Origin: Actinomycetota bacterium
GTDB taxonomy: Bacteria > Actinomycetota > Actinomycetes > S36-B12 > UBA10799
DNA: 14,237 nt
Direction of reading: 5' to 3'
NCBI GenBank assembly: GCA_030837395.1
Contig: JAUPKO010000647.1
Coordinates: 1-14,237 of the forward strand
The notes beneath the pieces are model-generated. The model was not told where the DNA came from, ran no database searches, and saw only the letters and a list, made by a program, of their open reading frames with translations. Positions 7,454 to 14,237 of this stretch are shown one piece after another (within the stretch, counting starts at the first letter, position 1; every line of letters begins with the position of its first letter). The position numbers and the translations under genes are program-made.

Positions 7454-7756
7454 TCAGAGAAGAGCGCCGGTGGCCGCAACGGCGTCGACCGCCTCATATC
7501 CGACCCCGTTGGCCGCCAGATTCATCGCGGCGAGCTGATGAAACACATCGGCCATCATGGCCGCCGCCTGGTAGATCGCGCCGTGCGTGGACAGCGACAG
7601 CGCCAGCAGCGCTGAGGTCTCCTCCATCCCCGGCGGGACGATCCCCATCGTGGGGGCGGCCGCCGCGGCGCTGGCACCGGTCATTGCTGAGCCGAGGCTC
7701 AGCATGCTGGCAGCGCCTGCGGCCATCTCCGCGGGCTCGACGGACACAAAGCTCAT
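7454..7756 (-). CDS. PE family protein (short, PE domain only)
   Basis: Helical-hairpin substrate of 100 residues, essentially just the PE domain, encoded directly before its PPE partner. It opens MSFVSVEPAEMAAGAASML. The usual P8-E9 signature reads P8-A9-E10, so the glutamate is displaced by one. The rest matches the family, including AAAAPTMGIVPPGMEETSAL and the export tail Y87-EAV-D91 (YxxxD). ATG 7756 is chosen because GGGAGGG lies seven bases upstream and the protein then has the canonical PE start. A TTG at 7822 would add 22 residues with no family similarity. It corresponds by position to PE36 of ESX-2, though it is longer. Confidence 0.92.
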   Translation of the reverse strand: MSFVSVEPAEMAAGAASMLSLGSAMTGASAAAAAPTMGIVPPGMEETSALLALSLSTHGAIYQAAAMMADVFHQLAAMNLAANGVGYEAVDAVAATGALL

Positions 7757-7763
7757 GAGTGGT

Positions 7764-7770
7764 CCCTCCC
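7764..7770 (-). promoter_or_regulatory. Ribosome binding site of the PE gene
   Basis: The minus strand reads GGGAGGG, then seven bases, then ATG 7756. It sits in the 81-base gap after the eccC stop and decides the start of the PE protein against the upstream TTG at 7822. Confidence 0.7.
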
Positions 7771-7837
7771 GATATGTGATGCTGACAACAGCGTACCCGA
7801 CTGTTTGCCGGGATACCTCCAAAGGTTTGCTGACATG

Positions 7838-10800
7838 TTACTTCCCTTCTTCCTCCGTGGTAGCCACCTGGCAGTACCGGCCCGATTCGGCGGATAAGAT
7901 CAGCAGCCCTCGACCAGCGGACATGCTGTGCCCGCGGAACTTTCCGATGATCGCTCCGGGATCTGGATTGCTGTCCATCAACAACAGCGGAGCGTTTGCC
8001 TGCATCATCGCTGAAATGATCGGATCGCGCCCACCGGCGCTCGTGAAGGAACCAAACGACCGGGTGTAGAGGACCTGCAGGCCCACATCGGCGGCGGCGC
8101 TGACCAACTGAGCGGTGGTCATCCCGTTCGAGGCGCTCCCACCCAGCGGCGAATCGTAGGGGGAGCTACCACCCACCCGCTCGGCATCGTCGATGACCAG
8201 GAACACCCGGGGTCCCGACCAGGTATGGGCCAGGCTTTCCTCCAACGACAGGCCGGCGGCGGGAGCGCGCGACGCCAACACCTCGGCCAGGTTGGCCATC
8301 AGCGTCTTGATGCCCTCAGGCTGATACGCCCAGTCCTGCAGATAGTCGCTGGTGATGTCACGCAGCAGGTCACGGCGCGGACTGATCAGCCAGACCTGCG
8401 CGCGTTCCCGAGGGTCGGCCGGGTTGGGCACCGCGGTACTCGCCCCGGGTGCGTACACGCGGCTGATCTCGGCCAGCACCGTGCGGCACAACGTCGTGCG
8501 GCCGCAGTCCTCCTGGCCCGTCACAATCAGGTGGGGGCCGTCGAAGGCGATCGGACGCGCCGACTCGTTCACGCCCCACATCACCGCCGCCGGACCGCCC
8601 GCCGCTGAGGCCGCCGCCCGCAGCTCGCCCAGGGGCAACCGGGCAGGAAGTCGGCGCACTCCCGGGGCCGGCCGATAGCCGGCCGCCGCCCGGCGCACCG
8701 CGGTGGCCACGCTGGCCGAGTCGAACTCTTCCCCCGGGGTTCCCGACAACGCAGGGCGGGCAATCATGAGGTGCAGGCCGACCGGATCAACGCCCTCACG
8801 GGCATAGTTCTGAGCGACCATCCCCCGACCGGGACGCCCGACCGGAACCTTGGCCGCCTCGCGTGCCTTGACATTGGTCGCGTCGCTGTCGGCCGGCAAC
8901 CGCAGCTCGATGCGCTGCGGGAAATTGTTGCGGACCGTGTGGGGCAAGTTGTTGTCCTTGGCCGCACTGACCATCACGTGAATGCCGAAACTGCGGCCCT
9001 GCAGAATCAGCGTGCTGATCTGGGCGACGACGTTCTCTCTGCCGCGAATGGTCGAGGTGTCATCGGTGAGCGCCTTGAAATCGTCGACCACCAAAAACAC
9101 ATCGCCGTACGGGTCCTCGGGCACCGCGCCCGGCTCGCCGCCGAATTTGCGGCGCCTGAACTGCTCGATGGAGTTCACGCCACACTCCGGGAAGCTGCGC
9201 TGCCGCCACGCCAGCAGCTCCATCAGCTGGGCCGTGGTGCCCCGGATGCCGTCCTCGTCGAGGGCGTAGGCCACCGAGCCCACATGCGGAAGCTCCGCCA
9301 GCGATCCCAGCACCGGTGACCCCAGCGCCAGAACATAAAACTGCACCGCCTCCGGCGAGTGGGTCAACGCCGCCGAGCAGACCAACGTCTGCAACATGGT
9401 GGTCTTGCCCGAACCCTGGCCCCCCAACACCAAGACACTGGCGCCCGACCCCGCGGCCTCGACCAGCAGCGGCTGCTGATCCTGCTTGAACGGCCGGTCG
9501 ATGATCCCGACCGGGAACACCAGATCAGCGCTGACGCCGTAGTCCTGGGTCCACGGCTTACCCCGGCGCATCGCCACCACCGTGTCGATCGGCAGCGGGG
9601 CATCCAACGGCGGGCACCACAACCGGAACGGCTCAAAAGCAACCTGGCGCAACTGGTCGCGGATCACCAGCCCCACCTTCGGCAGCCCCAGGGCGCTGGG
9701 CTCATCCTCGGCGGGATCATCCTCGTCCTCGACACCATCGGAGACACTGTCGCCGGCGACGGCATCCCCACCCCCGACAGCGGAGAGGGGCACTGCCCCA
9801 TCCGCAACCTGGCCCAAGCCGCCCATGCTGGCCGGCAACGGCATCACGGAGGTGGTGAACAACTGCGGCGCAAGATAATCCGCACCAGCGGGGGTCACCA
9901 TGATGTCGTGATCGTCGGAGTCGCGCGGCGCCCGATAGTCACGCCACAAGCTCTCCACCTGGAACTTCACCAGCGACGAGGCATCTGTCGCCGTCCCCAG
10001 ACGTAGGTAGCCCAACCCCACCACCTTGGGCAGATTCACCGCGGAGGGAACCCCGGCGGCGGCGGCGCTGGCGGGAGTGGCCTGCTTGAGCACCATCCGG
10101 TACCCGACGTTCTCCAGCAACTTCTCGGCGCGGGTGTCGATATCCTGCGAGGCCATCAGCATGTGCACCCAGTAGGAGCGGCCCTGGCGGCCGATCTGAT
10201 CCAGCACATCCACCGCGGTCGGCTTGATCCGGAACAGTTCCTTGAACTCGTCGATCACCACCACCAATGCCGGCAGCGGCGGCAGCACGTTGCCCCTGCG
10301 GGCCTGCTCCTCGCGCTTGATGTTGTAGTCCTCGGCGTCATCGGCATCGACCGTGGAACAGATCTGTTTGCGGCGGGCGATCTCTCCCCACATGGCGTCG
10401 ATGAAACGGTCGAGCAAGCCGCCCTGATCCTTCTCCAGATCGGTGATGACGTGACTGACGTGCGGGCAGCCCTCGAACGGCTTCACCCCCGCGCCACCCT
10501 TGAGGTCGGCCAGCACCATCTGCACGTTCTCGGGGGGATGGCCGAGCATGATCGACTCCAGCACAGTGCGCAGAGCGGTCGTCTTACCCGACCCGGTGGT
10601 CCCGCTCATAATCCCGTGCGGACCGTCGCCGCCCTGGTTCATGTCCTTCATATCGAGCAGGAGCAGCTCGCCGGTGTCGGTGCGGTTACCGAACGGAACC
10701 CGCAGCCGCGCCGGGGAATTGATGTCGGCGTTCTGGCTCCACAAACGGTGGAAGTCGATATGGGCGGGATCGGTGATCCCCCAATAGGCCAGGATGTCAC

Positions 10801-12136
10801 GCGGCCGGCCAAGGGTCAGATCCTCGGCCGCGTCACCAATCTCGTACGCCTCCGTCAGCCGCCACCGAGCCATCTGCATGGCGAACCGCTCCGCTTCGAC
10901 TCGGCTCATCTGATCGGCCAGCGCGAAGAACGACAACCCCCCCTGCTCATCGGCCGCCCAGGTCTGACCGTCGCGGGGGACCGCCTGCACCACCGCGTCC
11001 GAGCCCACCGTCAGCACCCTGGCCGCACCGGCGCAGGGCGGAACACCACCACGCAGATCGAAAAACGTCACCCCCTCCACCCCCAGCGAACCCACCAGCG
11101 ACTCCCAGCCCCGGTCCCCGGCGATATCGGCGACCACGACGGTGTGCGGCATCGGAGCCACCGCCTCCAGCACCGCAGCGTGCCGCGGCCGGAACGCATC
11201 ACGACCCTTGAACACCGCCGCGTCCTGGGCGGCGGCGAACTCCGCGGCCGACGCATAGACCAACCGCACCGGACCCGCCGCGTCCTCGACCGCCGGATCA
11301 CCGGCGTGCGGCAACCACTTCACCCAGTCCCACTGCGCGGCGTCATCAGTGACCACCACCAGCCGCAAATGATCAGGCCCATGAGCGAACACCAACTGGC
11401 AGATCAGTGCCCGCATCAACCCCAGCGCCTGCTCACGGCTTCCGTCGAGCCGATATCCCGGCTCCACCAGCAGCGAGATCAGCGCCGGGGTGCCGTAAGC
11501 CACCGATTGATAGCGGACGAACTCCTGCAACGCCTTGCCGGTCGCAGGCTCCATCTCGATCGGCGTCGGCATGTCCTGCGGCTCAGAAAACACCACCGCC
11601 TCCGCCTCGGTCAGGGCAGTCATCCCCACCCCAACCCTGGCCACCCCGAACCACGCGTCCTTGCCCCCCGGGGAACGCGCCCACATCAACGGACCGCCCA
11701 AAGCGGCCTCCAGGGTGCCCGCCGGCGGGTGATACCAGCGATAGTTAGTGTCCAAAGCGTCCGCGGCACTACCGACCCGGGCGCGAAGCTCGTCGAGGAA
11801 CACCATGAACCTTGCACGCAGAGCATCCATCTTCCCGCGGCTGTGCTGTTGACCGCCGCCGAACCGGCCGCCGAACAACATCGACACCACACCGAAGACG
11901 ATCATCAGCGGGAAAATGGAGTACGCACCGTTGAATGTCCGCGACCCCGACGCGAAACTGACCACCACCATGGCCACGACGATGCCCACGACACCCACCG
12001 CGACCGCCACAATCCACCACGGCTTCGGTTCCGGCGGCGGCACTTTCAATGGCGTTGGAAGAGGGATCGCCTCCGGCCGGATCTCCACCGGCGGCTTCAC
12101 CGACTCAGGCCGCGACCGCGGAAAGCCCAACTTCAT
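7838..12136 (-). CDS. eccC: ESX type VII secretion ATPase EccC, fused EccCa/EccCb form
   Basis: Motor and substrate receptor of the secretion complex, 1432 residues as one polypeptide; in ESX-1 it is split into two genes. A short cytosolic N-terminus (MKLGFPRSRPES) precedes two membrane segments (about 40-60 and 70-88). Three FtsK/SpoIIIE-type ATPase domains follow. ATPase 1 has Walker A GTTGSGKTT (Lys518) and Walker B VVVIDEF (Asp629, Glu630). ATPase 2 has GGQGSGKTT (Lys911) and VFLVVDDF (Asp1018, Asp1019). ATPase 3 has GQEDCGRTT with Arg1213 in place of Lys, and VFLVIDDA (Asp1316, Asp1317). So only ATPase 1 has the full catalytic Asp-Glu pair, in line with published EccC work where domains 2 and 3 act more in substrate binding and control. 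The start ATG 12136 overlaps the eccB stop as ATGA; an upstream in-frame start at 12247 would lie inside eccB. Confidence 0.96.
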   Translation of the reverse strand: MKLGFPRSRPESVKPPVEIRPEAIPLPTPLKVPPPEPKPWWIVAVAVGVVGIVVAMVVVSFASGSRTFNGAYSIFPLMIVFGVVSMLFGGRFGGGQQHSRGKMDALRARFMVFLDELRARVGSAADALDTNYRWYHPPAGTLEAALGGPLMWARSPGGKDAWFGVARVGVGMTALTEAEAVVFSEPQDMPTPIEMEPATGKALQEFVRYQSVAYGTPALISLLVEPGYRLDGSREQALGLMRALICQLVFAHGPDHLRLVVVTDDAAQWDWVKWLPHAGDPAVEDAAGPVRLVYASAAEFAAAQDAAVFKGRDAFRPRHAAVLEAVAPMPHTVVVADIAGDRGWESLVGSLGVEGVTFFDLRGGVPPCAGAARVLTVGSDAVVQAVPRDGQTWAADEQGGLSFFALADQMSRVEAERFAMQMARWRLTEAYEIGDAAEDLTLGRPRDILAYWGITDPAHIDFHRLWSQNADINSPARLRVPFGNRTDTGELLLLDMKDMNQGGDGPHGIMSGTTGSGKTTALRTVLESIMLGHPPENVQMVLADLKGGAGVKPFEGCPHVSHVITDLEKDQGGLLDRFIDAMWGEIARRKQICSTVDADDAEDYNIKREEQARRGNVLPPLPALVVVIDEFKELFRIKPTAVDVLDQIGRQGRSYWVHMLMASQDIDTRAEKLLENVGYRMVLKQATPASAAAAGVPSAVNLPKVVGLGYLRLGTATDASSLVKFQVESLWRDYRAPRDSDDHDIMVTPAGADYLAPQLFTTSVMPLPASMGGLGQVADGAVPLSAVGGGDAVAGDSVSDGVEDEDDPAEDEPSALGLPKVGLVIRDQLRQVAFEPFRLWCPPLDAPLPIDTVVAMRRGKPWTQDYGVSADLVFPVGIIDRPFKQDQQPLLVEAAGSGASVLVLGGQGSGKTTMLQTLVCSAALTHSPEAVQFYVLALGSPVLGSLAELPHVGSVAYALDEDGIRGTTAQLMELLAWRQRSFPECGVNSIEQFRRRKFGGEPGAVPEDPYGDVFLVVDDFKALTDDTSTIRGRENVVAQISTLILQGRSFGIHVMVSAAKDNNLPHTVRNNFPQRIELRLPADSDATNVKAREAAKVPVGRPGRGMVAQNYAREGVDPVGLHLMIARPALSGTPGEEFDSASVATAVRRAAAGYRPAPGVRRLPARLPLGELRAAASAAGGPAAVMWGVNESARPIAFDGPHLIVTGQEDCGRTTLCRTVLAEISRVYAPGASTAVPNPADPRERAQVWLISPRRDLLRDITSDYLQDWAYQPEGIKTLMANLAEVLASRAPAAGLSLEESLAHTWSGPRVFLVIDDAERVGGSSPYDSPLGGSASNGMTTAQLVSAAADVGLQVLYTRSFGSFTSAGGRDPIISAMMQANAPLLLMDSNPDPGAIIGKFRGHSMSAGRGLLILSAESGRYCQVATTEEEGK

Positions 12137-13650
12137 CGCGGCTTCTCCAGTGTTCCGCCGGCATTGGTCGACAACGTGTCGTGGCGGATCAGTGCCGCCG
12201 TCTTGGTCAACTCCGGCCCAGGCGCCAGCAGCCGCAGCACCGACCACGGAGCGGGCTTGGGAGGAGTATCAAAACCCAACGAGCGCAGGGTTTCCTCATC
12301 GCGCGGAACCCCGAATCGAGCCCCCGAGTCCGACACCCACCACAGCGTCTCCTGACTTGATGAGGTCTCCTCATTCCCCGTGGTGATCACATAGTTGGCG
12401 TAGTCAGGGCCGAAGAACACTTTGTCGGCCTGCGCCGGAGACCGTTCGGCGTTGACCAGCTCGACCGCCTTGCCCACCTGCTCCCCGGGAACCGGAACAC
12501 TGGGCCCTGAAACGATCTCGGTACTCGCCCGGTCCTCTCCGTCACTTTTCTTCCACCACCAACAGGTTGCCGGGTTCTCCTGAGTGTCAACAAGAGTCAA
12601 CGCCGCATCCGGATATCCCGACACATCCAAACTGTTCACCGCCGGCAGAGCCGCCAGCTGCTGCCCGGCCACCGTCGGCATCGCCGCAGACCCGGAGCGA
12701 TTGGAGTTCTGCAGAATCTGCGCCACGATCGGCGTCACCTGCTGCATGCCGCCGCCCAACACCACCGAATACTGTGTCTGCCCACCGACCTGCGGGGTCG
12801 AGACCACCGTTCCCACCGGCCCCGGGGCATCTGCGAACCCTGCCGGCGAACCGGCGCCGGGAATCGCCGGGACCGTCAACGCGGCACCGACCGGAATCGC
12901 GTCGAACAGGGCCTGGCTCATCGGCCGGGCCGCCGACAACGCCGCACCGGAAACCCCCAAGGCCAACAGCACCGGACGCTGGCTGGGATCGACCCGAGAG
13001 CGGCGCCCCTCACGGATCAGCCACACACCATCGCCGTAGCGCACCAGCAACGCATCGTGGGAGCCCAGCGTGCGCCGACGCTCCGACATATCCGGCGCTC
13101 CGTCGATCACCGTGACCGCCACCGGCTCCGGCGCCCCCACCCCGAAAGTCTTGGTCACCGCATCACACACCAGCCACGACGACGTCGGCGGAGAAGTCGC
13201 GTCCAGCATCGAAGGAGCCCCCGGAATTCCCACCATCGGCCCCCGCGCCATCTGCTCAATCTCGCTGCGCCGCACCCGAACCGGATCGGCGGCCTGACCG
13301 GCGATCAACCGAGCACTAGCGAGATTCAGCGCCGGATACAACGTCTGACCGACCCGCACATACAACGCCCCGGACGTCTGATCGGCGATGATCGCCGCCT
13401 GGCCCGCTGAACCGGCCGGCCGCAAAAAGCTCCAAAACAACGCCGCCAGGCAAATCACCGCCACCAACGTGATCGACCCGGCGATCGCCATCGACTCGCG
13501 CCGGCCCGGATCGGTCTCCATCTCCACCCGCCGGCGGGTCAGCCCCAACTCGGCACGACGCGCCATGAACGAATGCGCCGCCACCTGAACGCGCGTCGCC
13601 AACCCCAGGCCACGACCAGTCCGGCGAGGATCAAACTCTGGCGACGTCAT
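12133..13650 (-). CDS. eccB: ESX type VII secretion membrane protein EccB
   Basis: Single-pass membrane subunit with a large periplasmic domain, 505 residues, normal for EccB. The cytosolic N-terminus (VQVAAHSFMARRAELGLTRRRVEMETDPGRRE) is the conserved EccB signature. One transmembrane helix covers about residues 54-76, and the remaining 430 residues form the periplasmic repeats. Cys162 (SSWLVCDAV) and Cys363 (NPATCWWW) are the likely conserved disulfide pair. EccB multimers contact mycosin in the assembled complex. ATG 13650 has AAGGGG four bases upstream, overlapping the stop of the hydrolase gene, so the two genes are closely coupled. The stop overlaps the eccC start. Confidence 0.96.
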   Translation of the reverse strand: MTSPEFDPRRTGRGLGLATRVQVAAHSFMARRAELGLTRRRVEMETDPGRRESMAIAGSITLVAVICLAALFWSFLRPAGSAGQAAIIADQTSGALYVRVGQTLYPALNLASARLIAGQAADPVRVRRSEIEQMARGPMVGIPGAPSMLDATSPPTSSWLVCDAVTKTFGVGAPEPVAVTVIDGAPDMSERRRTLGSHDALLVRYGDGVWLIREGRRSRVDPSQRPVLLALGVSGAALSAARPMSQALFDAIPVGAALTVPAIPGAGSPAGFADAPGPVGTVVSTPQVGGQTQYSVVLGGGMQQVTPIVAQILQNSNRSGSAAMPTVAGQQLAALPAVNSLDVSGYPDAALTLVDTQENPATCWWWKKSDGEDRASTEIVSGPSVPVPGEQVGKAVELVNAERSPAQADKVFFGPDYANYVITTGNEETSSSQETLWWVSDSGARFGVPRDEETLRSLGFDTPPKPAPWSVLRLLAPGPELTKTAALIRHDTLSTNAGGTLEKPR

Positions 13651-13659
13651 CGAACCCCT

Positions 13660-14237
13660 TCACCGCACGACCCGTCGAACCGCGATCTGCCCCGACGGAA
13701 TACTCGAAATCTGCACATGCCCACCCGGGCGAGGGGCCTCAATCACCATCGACGACGAAATCGCCAGCTGAACATGCTCGGGAACCCCAGGTCGGCTGAA
13801 ATTCGACAAGATCAGATCCCCGGGCCGAATATCAGACCTCGACACCTCATGACCTGTATGAATCATTTGGTAGGTCGTACGCGGTAACTCGATCCCCGCT
13901 TGCCGATACGCCGCCTGCACCAGCCCCGAACAGTCATAAGCACGCGGACCAACCGCACCCCAAATGTAGGGCCGGCCCAACTTCGTGCGCGCGAACTGCA
14001 CCGCCTTGAGAGCAACATCCGAACTGCGGCGATCGTTCCCGAAAAGCCGGTCGATCCCCCGATCGTCCTGCGATGTCCACGACCCTGACTGCGCGAACGG
14101 CGAAGCCGCCGCTGACACCGCGGACCCCGCACCGCTGCCGAGTTGGCTGAGGCTGCCGAGGCTGTTGGTCATGGCTGGGCCGGCGCCGAGCAGGGGTGTC
14201 ATGGAGTTGGTGGGTGTCGTCGGGCTGGTGGGGGTCA
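13660..14237 (-). CDS. NlpC/P60-family peptidoglycan endopeptidase, 5' end outside window
   Basis: C-terminal part of a cell-wall hydrolase of the NlpC/P60 fold, which cleaves peptide stems of peptidoglycan. The catalytic Cys is in YDCSGL (codon 13932-13930). The His is in PEHVQLAI (13776-13774), and a third polar residue is probably the His in GGHVQIS (13719-13717). The domain runs from VALKAVQFARTKLGRPYIWGA to the C-terminus IAVRRVVR. The frame stays open to the right edge with a Thr/Pro-rich stretch (TPTSPTTPTNS). The ATG at 14202 is therefore probably internal and the gene longer, like Rv3896c of ESX-2 (about 300 residues). It ends nine bases before eccB. A role in opening the wall for secretion is inference from context. 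Confidence 0.88.
   Translation of the reverse strand, partial: TPTSPTTPTNSMTPLLGAGPAMTNSLGSLSQLGSGAGSAVSAAASPFAQSGSWTSQDDRGIDRLFGNDRRSSDVALKAVQFARTKLGRPYIWGAVGPRAYDCSGLVQAAYRQAGIELPRTTYQMIHTGHEVSRSDIRPGDLILSNFSRPGVPEHVQLAISSSMVIEAPRPGGHVQISSIPSGQIAVRRVVR

Noticed and set aside
7757..7822. 22-residue N-terminal extension of the PE protein
   Set aside because: It uses TTG, has no PE similarity, and the internal ATG has a strong GGGAGGG ribosome site.
12137..12247. 37-residue N-terminal extension of EccC
   Set aside because: It would lie wholly inside eccB. The ATG at 12136 overlaps the eccB stop as ATGA, and MKLGFPRSRP is a plausible EccC start.
10163..12355. Plus-strand open frame of 730 codons opposite eccC
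   Set aside because: It is rich in His, Arg, Gln and Pro, has no family resemblance, and lies fully antisense to a clear EccC with all motifs. Long antisense frames are expected in GC-rich mycobacterial DNA.

Overview
The window is a high-GC stretch of an actinobacterial genome. It carries almost all of a mycobacterial type VII (ESX) secretion locus, with every gene on the minus strand. PE and PPE genes next to a mycosin, EccB/C/D and EspG point to Mycobacterium sensu lato. The order, read 5'->3' on the minus strand (right to left here), is: NlpC/P60 hydrolase (partial) - eccB - eccC (one fused three-ATPase gene) - PE - PPE - esxD-like - esxC-like - espG - EspI-like MinD ATPase - eccD - mycP (partial). 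From memory, this is the order of the M. tuberculosis ESX-2 locus (Rv3896c to Rv3886c), so I call it ESX-2 type. It could be the chromosomal ESX-2 locus of a slow grower or a related plasmid-borne ESX locus. The window has no replication, conjugation or tRNA genes to decide between them. EccE and EccA, which usually lie beyond mycP, fall outside the window.

Region 1-1366 is the mycosin protease, cut off at the window edge. Bases 1-14 match the 3' end of the Illumina read-1 adapter, so they are probably a sequencing artefact at a contig end. Region 1363-4337 holds the 11-TM channel subunit EccD and the EspI-like ATPase, overlapping by 4 bases. Region 4429-5331 is the EspG chaperone. Region 5433-7756 holds the four substrates: two WXG100 proteins, a PPE-SVP protein and a PE protein. 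Region 7838-13650 is the motor EccC and membrane subunit EccB, again overlapping by 4 bases. Region 13660-14237 is the C-terminal part of a peptidoglycan hydrolase.

Together: EccB, C and D (with EccE outside) build the inner-membrane pore. EccC binds substrates through the YxxxD/E tails of the EsxB-type and PE partners. EspG binds the tip of PPE to keep the PE-PPE pair soluble. Mycosin acts on the periplasmic side. The NlpC/P60 enzyme may open peptidoglycan locally. Three GTGA/ATGA stop-start overlaps and short gaps suggest one transcript, with a strong hairpin just after the esx pair as the most likely internal control point.

I see no wholly new system. The points worth a second look are residue-level oddities: an EspI-like ATPase lacking the MinD signature lysine, Arg in the Walker A of EccC ATPase 3, a degenerate PE motif and an EsxC-like protein without the WXG glycine. 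The adapter-fused end and the post-esx hairpin also merit checking.
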